Assembly (NCBI GenBank): GCA_965218725.1
Contig: CBDCLO010000002.1
Coordinates: 1-64,000, forward strand
Reading direction: 5' to 3'
Source of the DNA: WTHC01 sp965218725
GTDB lineage: Archaea > Thermoproteota > Nitrososphaeria > Nitrososphaerales > Nitrosopumilaceae
DNA: 64,000 nt
Below the pieces are notes generated by a model, which saw only the letters and a list, made by a program, of their open reading frames with translations, searched no databases and was not told where the DNA came from. The translations under genes and the position numbers were made by a program. The first letter of the stretch is position 1. Each line of letters begins with the position of its first letter. Shown here in pieces: positions 25,801 to 33,760 of the stretch.

Positions 25801-26632
25801 CCCGACAATGGATATTTCTCTTAATGAAAAAATAGAAACATCAAGAGATAGTGCTATTAAAACTGCACGTAGTATATTACAAACAAAAATAAATTCACTA
25901 ATTTCTAGTGCAGAAACAGATTATTCTACACAAATAAAATTAAATTTAGATGAGTTAAGATTAAAGGAAAGAGGTTGTACAGTTGATGACATTAAGAGTG
26001 TATTACAGTCAAACAAAAAATTTAAAATAGAAGCTTTTGATGATCATAGTTTAACATTAAAACTAACAGACACTTTAGATGCACAAACTGTAATTGCAAT
26101 TAAAAATAAAGTACTTAATACCATTGTGAAAGGTGTTGATGAAATAGAAAGGGTAACATTGGTGCAAAAAGGTAATGGTTGGCTAATTCAAACCACAGGC
26201 TCAAACTTAGCAAAAGTTTTAGAAATAGATGGAGTAAATATAAAAAATGTTAAAACAAATAATGTATCTGAAATTGCAGCAACTTTAGGAATAGAAGCTG
26301 TTAGGAATGCTCTAATTGATGAACTCACATCTACGTTAGAAGATCAAGGCCTGGAAGTAGATATTAGATATATAATGCTAGTATCTGACCTGATGTGTTC
26401 TCGTGGTTGTATGCAACAAATAGGCAGACATGGTGTAGCAGGCACCAAAAAAAGCGTGCTTGCTAGAGCTGCATTTGAAATTACAGTTCCCACAATTTCT
26501 CATGCGGCATTAGCTGGAGAAATAGAACAACTTAAAGGCGTAACTGAAAACGTGATTGTTGGAAGTAATATACCAATAGGCAGTGGAACAGTTGATATTT
26601 ACATGAATATCTCTGATCATAATACAAAATAA
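22832..26632 (+). CDS. rpoA: DNA-directed RNA polymerase subunit A, A' and A'' fused in one gene
   Basis: Largest subunit, 1266 residues. The N-terminal zinc segment C-L-T-C-G-N-T-A-A-R-C-P-G-H-F-G-H, the catalytic NADFDGDEMNLHVPQ with Asp 459, 461 and 463, FNRQPSLHQ and the A''-type region E-P-G-Q-A-V-G-I-I-T-A-Q-S-I-G-E-P with TLRTFHFAG are all in one uninterrupted frame. Most archaea split the gene between A' and A''; the fused form is a known thaumarchaeal character and a strong taxonomic marker here. The GTG/ATG region overlaps the rpoB stop by one base. Confidence 0.98.
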   Translation: MSVQTIKSINAIRFSVWSPNEIRKYSVAEITAPETYDEDGMSVQGGLMDGRLGTLEPGQKCLTCGNTAARCPGHFGHIELAEPVLHIAFIDNIYKLLLATCRSCSRLKISQDELDEFSKITKYDAVYTVISRKRIPEQILEKSKKMKECQHCGKIQYDLIFTKPTIFIEKTELGENRLLPATIRERFTQIIDADIKILGYDPATARPEWFILQVLPVPPVTVRPSIILETGIRSEDDLTHKMVDVIRVNQRLKESKEAGTPPLIVQDLVDLLQYHATTYFDNEVSGIPQAHHRSGRPLKTLTQRIKGKEGRFRGSLSGKRVDFSSRTVISPDPNLDLSEVGIPETVSMKLTIPEVVTEWNIERMKKLILNGPNKHPGVNYIVRPDGVKIRLDFVEDRSVIAENLEIGYLVERHISDGDIVMFNRQPSLHQMSIMAHYVKVLPGKTFRLHPSVCPPYNADFDGDEMNLHVPQSEEARAEAFLLMRVQDQLISPRYGGPIIGGLRDFITGSYLLTKDDTLLSKQKFFNLAMLGGYTGIMPEPANNNKKSSMYSGKQLFSLFLPKDFNYIITSKWAKGTGGATKDVIIKNGQLIHGVIDKSSIGAEEPESVLHRIAKDYGNARAKVFLNSVLIIVKQFITHYGFSYGYSDLELTSTVQQEILDVIDETYNKVYNLISQAKKRTLRLTRGLSSKESLEAYIVNELSKARDKAGSTAAQSFDETNAGKIMAITGARGSSLNIGQMAGALGQQSRRGQRLHSGYNNRALSHFKNHDDNPDSHGFVKSNYRDGLSVLEFFFHAMGGREGLVDTAVRTQQSGYMQRRLINALEHIRLEYDGTVRDPHGHIIQFLYGEDGIDVAKSDHGESFNIDRLVESQTIVDSGKNATKYEISELCEKYTKTFNIRLKNMVIKSLLSSKLTKMGIEKVCKKGFELYNKAKVEPGQAVGIITAQSIGEPGTQMTLRTFHFAGIRERNVTLGLPRLIELVDARKKPVTPTMDISLNEKIETSRDSAIKTARSILQTKINSLISSAETDYSTQIKLNLDELRLKERGCTVDDIKSVLQSNKKFKIEAFDDHSLTLKLTDTLDAQTVIAIKNKVLNTIVKGVDEIERVTLVQKGNGWLIQTTGSNLAKVLEIDGVNIKNVKTNNVSEIAATLGIEAVRNALIDELTSTLEDQGLEVDIRYIMLVSDLMCSRGCMQQIGRHGVAGTKKSVLARAAFEITVPTISHAALAGEIEQLKGVTENVIVGSNIPIGSGTVDIYMNISDHNTK

Positions 26633-26725
26633 ACAAAAATAATTTGAATGACAACTTGATCATCAATATCATTAATTAATTTTAATTTTTTTAATGTAAA
26701 CTATAAATGTGAATAATATACACAA

Positions 26726-27043
26726 ATGAAAGTGACACGATTATTAGAAAAAACGTTAAAAGACATAATTAAAGAAAAAAAATACACATTGGGAATAAAA
26801 AAAACTTTAACAACACTAAAAAATTCTAGACTAATTATACTTTCTAAGTCTATTAACGGTGATATAGTAAAAAAGGTACAACACAATGCAAAGAAAGAAA
26901 AGGTTCCAATTATAAAAATTGAAAATTCTTCAATGGCTTTAGGAAAACTTTGTGGTTTTCAATTTAGAGTATCAGCTTTGTCAATAAGCTATTTGAATGA
27001 TCAAAACATCAAATTACTTTTAAAGGAATATGAATTGCAATAA
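26726..27043 (+). CDS. rpl30e: 50S ribosomal protein L30e
   Basis: Archaeal/eukaryotic-specific L7Ae-fold ribosomal protein, 105 residues. Seen are YTLGIKKTLTTLKN, LIILSKS, a central helix-strand (VQHNAKKEKVPIIKIE) and L-G-K-L-C-G-F-Q-F-R-V-S-A. It follows rpoA and precedes nusA, the conserved archaeal RNAP-L30e-NusA-S12-S7 order. A T-tract (about 26686-26692) lies between rpoA and this gene, and a TATAAAT box is about 18-26 nt upstream of the ATG, so it probably has its own promoter. Confidence 0.94.
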   Translation: MKVTRLLEKTLKDIIKEKKYTLGIKKTLTTLKNSRLIILSKSINGDIVKKVQHNAKKEKVPIIKIENSSMALGKLCGFQFRVSALSISYLNDQNIKLLLKEYELQ

Positions 27044-27099
27044 CAACTTTTTGTATATTTTTATGTGCTATATGAAAGTTTAAATGAGACAAAATAACC

Positions 27100-27107
27100 T
27101 ATAAAAC
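27100..27107 (+). promoter_or_regulatory. TATA box upstream of nusA
   Basis: TATAAAAC, 17-24 nt before the nusA ATG; suggests an internal promoter for nusA-rpsL-rpsG. Confidence 0.4.
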
Positions 27108-27123
27108 AATTAGAGATATTGAT

Positions 27124-27582
27124 ATGACGCAAACTATTAAGCTAACTACTGATCAAATGAGATTAATGTCGTTATTTCAAAATATTACAGGTGTTACTGC
27201 TAAAGATTGTATTGATGATGAAAAACAGAACAGAATAATTTTTGTTGTTAATTCAGGTAAAATGGGTTTAGCTATAGGTAAAGGCGGCTCACATATAAAA
27301 TCATTACAAAATATGATCAAAAAAAATGTGGAACTAGTAGAATATTCTGATGACCCTGCTTTATTTATAAAAAACATATTATATTCTAAATTAATATCCG
27401 ATGTGAAACTAAATAAGCGTCCTGACGGTACCACACAGGCATTGGTTTTTGTAGATCCTAAAAAAAAAGGTATAGTTGTAGGAAAAGATGGCCGTAACGC
27501 AGAAAAAGCTAGACTCTTAGCAAAGCGATATTTTGAGATAACCAATGTATTGATAAATAATTATAGAAAAATAAATTGGTGA
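27124..27582 (+). CDS. nusA: Transcription factor NusA-like KH-domain protein
   Basis: Archaeal NusA consists only of the two KH RNA-binding domains, which fits the 152 residues. The first KH loop is GLAIGKGGSHIKSLQ (about residues 50-64) and the second is GIVVGKDGRNAEKARLLAKR (about 117-136). The S1 and N-terminal domains of bacterial NusA are absent, as expected. It lies 7 nt before rpsL. Confidence 0.95.
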   Translation: MTQTIKLTTDQMRLMSLFQNITGVTAKDCIDDEKQNRIIFVVNSGKMGLAIGKGGSHIKSLQNMIKKNVELVEYSDDPALFIKNILYSKLISDVKLNKRPDGTTQALVFVDPKKKGIVVGKDGRNAEKARLLAKRYFEITNVLINNYRKINW

Positions 27583-27589
27583 CTATTAT

Positions 27590-28027
27590 ATGGCAAAATC
27601 ACCATTAGGTTTATTTGCAGGAAGAGTTTTAAAGGCAAAGCGAAAAAAACTGCGCTGGTCAATTTCAACATATAAACGAAGAGAGTTGGGTCTTGATAAA
27701 AAAACAAATCCATTGTCAGGTGCTCCACAAGCTAGAGGAATAGTCTTGGAAAAAGTAGGCATAGAAGCAAAGCAACCTAACTCAGCAGTTAGAAAATGTG
27801 TAAGGATACAGTTGATTAAAAACGGCAAGTCTGTAACTGCATTTTTACCAAGAGACGGTGCAATGAATTTCATAGATGAACATGACGAAGTACATGTAGA
27901 AGGAATGGGTGCTACACAAGGTGGTGCGATGGGTGATATTCCAGGTGTACGATATAAAGTATTTAAAGTAAATGGAACATCATTACATGAACTAGTTATT
28001 GGAAAGAAAGAAAAACCACGAAGATAA
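27590..28027 (+). CDS. rpsL: 30S ribosomal protein S12 (uS12)
   Basis: Decoding-centre protein, 145 residues. Seen are SPLGLFAGRVLKAKRKK, N-P-L-S-G-A-P-Q-A-R-G-I-V-L, KQPNSAVRKCVRIQL, FLPRDGAMNFIDEHDEV and a basic C-terminus. The KQPNSAVRK and P-R-D-G loops are intact. It is 2 nt from rpsG. Confidence 0.97.
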   Translation: MAKSPLGLFAGRVLKAKRKKLRWSISTYKRRELGLDKKTNPLSGAPQARGIVLEKVGIEAKQPNSAVRKCVRIQLIKNGKSVTAFLPRDGAMNFIDEHDEVHVEGMGATQGGAMGDIPGVRYKVFKVNGTSLHELVIGKKEKPRR

Positions 28028-28029
28028 AA

Positions 28030-28629
28030 ATGTATAAAAAAAATAATTTTCTACTTTTTAGGAAGTGGGATACATCTAATATTGAAATACAAGATCCTGG
28101 ATTAAAGAATGTAATTTCATTAAAAAATACAATAATGCCACTTACATTTGGAAGATCTGCATTAAGAAGATTTAACAAAATTGATGTGAATATAGTTGAA
28201 CGACTTATAAATAAACTAATGCACTTTGGAAAGAAATATGCAAAAAATACTGGAAGAATGGCTGGAAAGAAATTACATGTTATTAATATAGTAAAATCAT
28301 CTCTTGATATAATACATTTAAAAACTGGAAAAAATCCAATTGAAATTTTAGTAAGAGCCGTAGAAAACTCAGCTCCTAATGAAGATACTACGAGGATCAT
28401 ATATGGAGGTACTGTATACCATGTCTCAGTAGATGTTGCACCAGTACGACGTGTTGATCTGGCTCTTAGATTCATATCAAACACTGTAAAAGAGGCGACA
28501 TTTTCAAATCCAACATCAATTGAAGAACATCTTGCAGAACAGCTAATTTTAGCAGCAAATAATGATCTTAATTCACCGCCAATAAAAAAGAAACATGAGC
28601 TTGAAAGAATAGCACAAGCTTCTAGATGA
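28030..28629 (+). CDS. rpsG: 30S ribosomal protein S7 (uS7)
   Basis: Head protein binding the 3' major domain of 16S rRNA, 199 residues. Seen are GKKYAKNTGRMAGKK, NPIEILVRAVENSAPNEDT, Y-H-V-S-V-D-V-A-P-V-R-R-V-D and the helical C-terminus. EF-2 and EF-1A genes, which often follow in archaea, do not follow here; a tRNA gene on the other strand does. Confidence 0.96.
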   Translation: MYKKNNFLLFRKWDTSNIEIQDPGLKNVISLKNTIMPLTFGRSALRRFNKIDVNIVERLINKLMHFGKKYAKNTGRMAGKKLHVINIVKSSLDIIHLKTGKNPIEILVRAVENSAPNEDTTRIIYGGTVYHVSVDVAPVRRVDLALRFISNTVKEATFSNPTSIEEHLAEQLILAANNDLNSPPIKKKHELERIAQASR

Positions 28630-28632
28630 CAT

Positions 28633-28733
28633 TAGCCCGAGGCAGATTTGAACTGCCGTCCCCGCGTATCTCCTAACAATATTCAGAGCGCGGGATCTTT
28701 TGCCAATTAATTTGACCGCTAGACTATCGGGCT
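28633..28733 (-). tRNA. tRNA-Gln (anticodon CTG) with a canonical intron and a D-loop insertion
   Basis: On the minus strand acceptor AGCCCGA pairs with TCGGGCT, including the A1-U72 pair typical of archaeal tRNA-Gln, with discriminator A. The anticodon stem CCGCG/CGCGG encloses C-T-C-T-G-A, then a 15-nt intron (28668-28682), then A. A bulge-helix-bulge fits: CTCT pairs with GGAG, with bulges GAA and ATA, placing the splice at position 37/38 and leaving anticodon CTG. The D stem GTCT/AGAT holds a loop of about 22 nt, roughly 13 more than normal, with a hairpin GTCAA-ATTAA-TTGGC (28702-28716), possibly a second intron. Confidence 0.88.
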
Positions 28734-28771
28734 ATTAAGAATTATTTGAAATTAAAATATATTAACCATTG

Positions 28772-29092
28772 TTATCTTATCCTACTTTCATTTATCGCAA
28801 CAGAATAATCACATTTTGAATTTAGTCTCATATATGGGATTAATCTGTAATGTATATAATATTGGTTGGCATCTTTAAAAATAATTTCTTTATTTAATAA
28901 TGAAGCTAACCCTCTGGATATTATATCTATTTTCACATTATTTTTTTTACAAATTTCATTTCGTTTTTTTTGATATTGTTTTAATGTAAATGTTGTACTA
29001 TCAAGCTCTAATATTAAAGGCCATATTATTTCTATCCATACAAATCTTCTTTTTTGAGTTGCAGATGCATACTTGCCTTTTTCTATCAACAT
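28772..29092 (-). CDS. Conserved-looking hypothetical protein
   Basis: A 106-residue protein I do not recognise. It is basic at the N-terminus (K-Y-A-S-A-T-Q-K-R-R-F-V-W-I-E), and the middle (LKQYQKKRNEICKKN, then IISRGLASLLNKEIIF) could form a helix-turn-helix with a short wing (Y-Y-I-H-Y-R-L). A DNA- or RNA-binding role is possible but unproven. It is divergent from the YkgJ-family gene, with about 31 nt between the starts. Confidence 0.55.
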   Translation of the reverse strand: MLIEKGKYASATQKRRFVWIEIIWPLILELDSTTFTLKQYQKKRNEICKKNNVKIDIISRGLASLLNKEIIFKDANQYYIHYRLIPYMRLNSKCDYSVAINESRIR

Positions 29093-29123
29093 TAATATTT
29101 TATATTAAATTAATAATATATAG

Positions 29124-29828
29124 TTGGTTCAAAAAGAAATCGTGCAGTCATTAGACATGTTAAAAAGTGGTTGGGACATAGATCCAATAATCTCAGATTT
29201 CATATTGGGAAAAATTGTGCATATTAATGACTACAAAATTAAAGTTAGTAATGTTACATTTCATATTCCATTTTTAACTAAACTAAAAAAATTTGTGTTG
29301 TGGAAGTGTTACTGGCCAGATTGTCATAACTGTTGTAATAGACAAGGACGTCTACCGCTGACATCAGGTGATATGATTTCAATAGGAAAAAAGATGAAAT
29401 ACAAAAAAATATCAAATTTTATACGTGATGAAACTCTAGTTAGTACATGGAATGAAAATGGTCCTCAAAACCAATTACTTACCATGACTACTATTAATCT
29501 AAAACGTAAAAAAAATGAACGTATCAATGAAGATGGTACATATATCCCTTGTAGGTTTCTTGATAAAGATGGAAGCTGTGTACTTTATTCAAACAATCCT
29601 AATGTTTGTAGATTATATCCATTTTCTACATGGTTAGAGAATGAAAAAGATATTATACAAGTACATGCAACCTTTCAATTTACTGGAGATTGTCCAGGTT
29701 TTTATACATCAAAAAAAATTGATAAAATGATTATTATTCTAAATAAATATTCAGAGATAATTTATAATTATAACATGGATTCAAACAGCACCATTAGGAA
29801 TAACTTTTCTTGCATGTCATTTCACTAA
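29124..29828 (+). CDS. YkgJ/UPF0153-family cysteine cluster protein
   Basis: Predicted Zn- or Fe-S-binding protein of 234 residues. The cysteine pattern C-Y-W-P-D-C-H-N-C-C (about residues 59-68), then PCRFLDKDGSCVLY, NPNVCRLYPFS and G-D-C-P-G-F matches the family. The start is TTG at 29124, the first start codon after the divergent gene. The substrate is unknown. Its last four bases overlap the convergent geranylgeranyl reductase-like gene. Confidence 0.78.
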   Translation: MVQKEIVQSLDMLKSGWDIDPIISDFILGKIVHINDYKIKVSNVTFHIPFLTKLKKFVLWKCYWPDCHNCCNRQGRLPLTSGDMISIGKKMKYKKISNFIRDETLVSTWNENGPQNQLLTMTTINLKRKKNERINEDGTYIPCRFLDKDGSCVLYSNNPNVCRLYPFSTWLENEKDIIQVHATFQFTGDCPGFYTSKKIDKMIIILNKYSEIIYNYNMDSNSTIRNNFSCMSFH

Positions 29829-30835
29829 GCTCTTGCGACTTTTAACAAATCTAATATATTTATCTTCATACCAAATCTACTTTCATTACTTTTCATATAC
29901 CTAAATATTGATATTAGATCAGGTAGCTGCTTTATGATACTAAATTTATTCTTCATCTTACTAATAACAAGTTTAAAAACTTTACTGTATATTCTAAAAT
30001 AATTTAAAACATCATTTCTATATTTTTCATTGTCTCCAATATTTTTTATAAAAATATCTGCACAAATCATGCTTGGTATTATTCCTTCTCCTAAAAGTGG
30101 ATACACTGTTCCTATTGATTCTCCAACCCCTATAACCTTATTATAGTAAAATGGTTCGCACATATCAGGAGTTGCAAGACGTATAGGCCGTCCCACAGTT
30201 TTAATTATTTTACCTCCATATTTTTTTATAAACGTGTTCGTTTCTTTTACATGGTTTTTTTTATAATCACCAGCTCCTATATGAGCATATTTTTTATTTA
30301 AAGGAAAATACCATAAATATCCAGTCATGTCCGCAAATGGTTTTACATAAAAGTCATCTATTGGTATTGTGTTATTATATTTTACTTTATATTGAAATGT
30401 TGGAAGATAAAAATCATTACTAGGTTTTGGAAGATAAGTTCTATGAAACCCAGTTGTATCCACTATTAAATCATATTTTTTTTCTAGATCATGCAGTTTT
30501 GGTACTGCATCATAATTTATTTTGCATTCTTTTACCATACGTCTAATAATCCCTATTTTATTGTAAGTACAAAGCCCACTAAGTTTTATAGCAAAATTAT
30601 GAGATTTTTTCATGTCTATATGCAGATTTTCTCCTTCATGTACTATATAATCGTCAAATTTGATATCTACTTTTGAGCATAGTTCAGTCATTTTTGATTT
30701 TGATGAACCCCATGCACAAATAGAGTCATGATCATTTTCTTTCATTCTTTCAAAACCTACAATATCATGTTTATTTTTTAATCTTGCAATCAAATATGCT
30801 CCAGCAACGCCAATTCCTACTATAGCTATCTTCAT
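29825..30835 (-). CDS. Geranylgeranyl reductase family FAD-dependent oxidoreductase
   Basis: An N-terminal Rossmann dinucleotide motif I-V-G-I-G-V-A-G-A-Y-L-I (about residues 4-15) and the later GVGESIGTVYPLLGEGI are typical of the geranylgeranyl reductase/digeranylgeranylglycerophospholipid reductase group, which saturates archaeal lipid chains. The 336-residue length is a bit short for the family. The lipid role is a family-level inference; other flavin-dependent dehydrogenations are possible. It lies downstream of leuS on the same strand with a 43-nt gap. Confidence 0.75.
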   Translation of the reverse strand: MKIAIVGIGVAGAYLIARLKNKHDIVGFERMKENDHDSICAWGSSKSKMTELCSKVDIKFDDYIVHEGENLHIDMKKSHNFAIKLSGLCTYNKIGIIRRMVKECKINYDAVPKLHDLEKKYDLIVDTTGFHRTYLPKPSNDFYLPTFQYKVKYNNTIPIDDFYVKPFADMTGYLWYFPLNKKYAHIGAGDYKKNHVKETNTFIKKYGGKIIKTVGRPIRLATPDMCEPFYYNKVIGVGESIGTVYPLLGEGIIPSMICADIFIKNIGDNEKYRNDVLNYFRIYSKVFKLVISKMKNKFSIIKQLPDLISIFRYMKSNESRFGMKINILDLLKVARA

Positions 30836-30878
30836 TATTATTATATTATTACAAGTTATATATGACTTATATCATATA

Positions 30879-33758
30879 TTATTCTATCAATATAGCTGGT
30901 TTGAATGGCCTTGCATTCCTAGCTTTGTCGTGTGGATCATATTTGTTAGCATCTGATTCAGAAAATACATTCAACCTTACACCAAATTCATGTTTCAATA
31001 ATGATGATAACTCAGATGAAATTACTTCGTGCTCATCAAATTCTTTCATTCTACTTTTTACTAACCTTTCATTTATAGAATCAGATAATATGTCAATCAC
31101 CATTTTCTTTATTATGTTAATATTATTTTTTAAATCACCTATCTCATAATTAGAGATTGTTAGTTTGATTAGTTTCTTAACATTATTTTCTCCATTTATT
31201 GCGTTTTCTAAGATGTAACGATATGTAATTGACTTATATGTATTTGCTGTGTATATAATTATTTTTTTTGGTACAATTTTTGTAACTTTAATAATATTGT
31301 TTATGTCACTTACTATTGATTTTAAAAAATTCTCTGTACACACAGCTTTTTCATCAAATTTATAGGCTACACTTGGCCACTTATACTCAGAAATCATCTT
31401 TGAATTTCCTAATTTTTCCCACATTTCTTCTGCTATATGTGGTGCAAAAGGTGATAGCATTAATACTCTAATTAGTAAAAACTTATGTATTATTCCGTTT
31501 GTTCCAAATTTTTGTTTTGCATGCATTCTTCTTAAATACCAATTTATATCACTGTCAAAATCAAAAAGTATCATATGTAAAGCTTCTCTTAACCTCATCT
31601 TTTTAATGGATTCAGTAACTTTTGATATTACTATAATAAATCTACTTTGGAACCATCTATCCTCTATTGATGTTGCTTCTATTATACCTGGTTTATATAT
31701 TGAACATTTTTTGAATATTGATTCAAGTTTATATTGAATAGTTTTTATTAATTTTAAATTAAAGTCTGTATCTTGAAGTAATTCTGATGATATTATTATA
31801 GATAGTCGTATAGGATCTGCACCATATTCTTTTATAGCTCCTCTTAGTGGAATAGTGTTATGCATAGATTTTGACATTTTTTTTCCATTCATTAATATGG
31901 ATCCATTTACTACAATACACTTTGGCAGATATTTTTTTGGGAAAATAGCTACATGATTCATAATAAAAAATGTTAGATGATTTGGTACCAAATCTCTACC
32001 AGAGTGCCTGTAGTCTACAGGATAAAAATATAAAAATTCATTTCTGATCTCGTTTAATGTATTTTCTGGTATGTTACAACGTTCTACTACATTTTTTATA
32101 CTACCAATTCCAAGTAGTATATAATCAAAAAAAATGGTTGAAATATTTTTAGCGGTAATTTTTTTATTGTTAACGTATTTTGCAATAATATAATATGGCA
32201 TATACATAGTTGAATCAGAAAGACTTTCTATAATCCAGTTTTTATCCCACGGTAAAGCTGTACCTAATCCTTGTTTTCTTGCACAAGCTTTTTCTTTTAA
32301 CCAATCTATTACATGATCGAACTCTGATCGTATTTCATTGGGAAATATGCACATACTTTTAATGTGCTTAATAGTTTCATTTTTCCAATTTTTGTTAGAA
32401 TAATCTAAAAACCATTGATTATTTAATAACTTTACAACACATTTTGTACCACATCTACATTTTGTAGATTCTGTCAACTCAAACAAAATTTTTCCATTTT
32501 TGTTATCTAAAATCCACTTTTTTATAGGGTCTTTTACATCAGAAATGTTTTTTCCCACGAATTTACCACAACTTTCATTTAATTTTCCATGATGAAATTC
32601 TTTTTTATAAAGTTCTTTTGTAGCATTCAGTAATTTTGGATCATTTTGATCTTGTATATGTAACTTATTTATAATTTCTTTAGACGGGATTTTTTTATCG
32701 TACATGTTTCCATATCCATTTATAACTATGACTGGTTTGATTTCGTTAGCTATGGTTTTAACAATTGATATATTTTTATTATCTTTTTTAATATCTTCCA
32801 ACGCTTGGTAATCTAGTGGTGCATGTGCAGGTACAGACATTACTATTCCTGTTCCAGTTTCAGATTTAACAAATTTTGCTGGTAGTGTGAATATCTCGTC
32901 ACCTTGTATGGTTCTTATTTTTTTGAATAATAGTCTGTCTCCATTGATTCTACCTATATACTCTAATCCCATATCAAGATACTTTAATTTATTTGCACAT
33001 TCAGAGCTTACAATCCATTTTTCATTGAATACTTTTACTATTTCATATGTAAGTTCTGGATTTATCCACAGATTTGTTACTCCAAATATTGTTTCAGGTC
33101 TTAGTGTTGCAGCTGGTAATATGTACTCTTCATATGTAAACTTGATCATAATATATTCTAAAAAATTTGGTTCTACATCACCTATTGTATCATGTTGAGA
33201 AACTGGATTTTGATCATTTGGACACCAGCCTACTGGATGAGAGCCTTGAATAATCAATTTTTTGTTTTTTAAACTCTGAAATTGCCATTCTATGAACTTT
33301 TTATATACTGGATCTATTGTAGTGAATTCCCTGCTCCAGTCAATGGAGTACCCCATCTCTATCATTCCTGTTTTAATTTCTTGATGAAAATATTTAGCTA
33401 TTTTTATTGGTTCTACAAATTTTAATATAATATCAGTAGGTATTTTATATAATTTATTAAATGCATTAATAACAGACTTATCATTTTTTTGGATTTGTTT
33501 CGATATACTTAGTATTGGAGTACCTGTGTAATGAAAACCCATAGGAAATAATACATTAAATCCATTCATTCTAAAAAACCTAGAATGAATATCTGTTATT
33601 GTGTATGTTCTACCATGTCCAACATGTTGTGGCGAATTTGGATACGGATATGCAACTGTTATGAATTTTTTTTCTTTCTTATTTATTTCTGGTTCAAAAA
33701 CTTTATTCTCGATCCAAAGCTCTCTCCACTTTAATTCTATTTTATTCCACTCGATCAT
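30879..33758 (-). CDS. leuS: Leucyl-tRNA synthetase (archaeal type)
   Basis: Class I synthetase, 959 residues. The HIGH-type motif is PYPNSPQHVGHGRTY (about residues 37-51), the KMSKS loop is N-G-K-K-M-S-K-S-M-H-N, and the inserted CP1 editing domain includes TLRPETIFGVTNLW and the SGTGIVMSVPAHAPLD-like segment. A cysteine pair (C-R-C-G) also occurs. It starts 2 nt after alaS ends, so the two synthetases form an operon. Confidence 0.97.
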   Translation of the reverse strand: MIEWNKIELKWRELWIENKVFEPEINKKEKKFITVAYPYPNSPQHVGHGRTYTITDIHSRFFRMNGFNVLFPMGFHYTGTPILSISKQIQKNDKSVINAFNKLYKIPTDIILKFVEPIKIAKYFHQEIKTGMIEMGYSIDWSREFTTIDPVYKKFIEWQFQSLKNKKLIIQGSHPVGWCPNDQNPVSQHDTIGDVEPNFLEYIMIKFTYEEYILPAATLRPETIFGVTNLWINPELTYEIVKVFNEKWIVSSECANKLKYLDMGLEYIGRINGDRLLFKKIRTIQGDEIFTLPAKFVKSETGTGIVMSVPAHAPLDYQALEDIKKDNKNISIVKTIANEIKPVIVINGYGNMYDKKIPSKEIINKLHIQDQNDPKLLNATKELYKKEFHHGKLNESCGKFVGKNISDVKDPIKKWILDNKNGKILFELTESTKCRCGTKCVVKLLNNQWFLDYSNKNWKNETIKHIKSMCIFPNEIRSEFDHVIDWLKEKACARKQGLGTALPWDKNWIIESLSDSTMYMPYYIIAKYVNNKKITAKNISTIFFDYILLGIGSIKNVVERCNIPENTLNEIRNEFLYFYPVDYRHSGRDLVPNHLTFFIMNHVAIFPKKYLPKCIVVNGSILMNGKKMSKSMHNTIPLRGAIKEYGADPIRLSIIISSELLQDTDFNLKLIKTIQYKLESIFKKCSIYKPGIIEATSIEDRWFQSRFIIVISKVTESIKKMRLREALHMILFDFDSDINWYLRRMHAKQKFGTNGIIHKFLLIRVLMLSPFAPHIAEEMWEKLGNSKMISEYKWPSVAYKFDEKAVCTENFLKSIVSDINNIIKVTKIVPKKIIIYTANTYKSITYRYILENAINGENNVKKLIKLTISNYEIGDLKNNINIIKKMVIDILSDSINERLVKSRMKEFDEHEVISSELSSLLKHEFGVRLNVFSESDANKYDPHDKARNARPFKPAILIE

Positions 33759-33760
33759 TT

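Noticed and set aside
27996..28484. A 162-codon minus-strand open frame
   Set aside because: Antisense to rpsL/rpsG, whose motifs are unambiguous.
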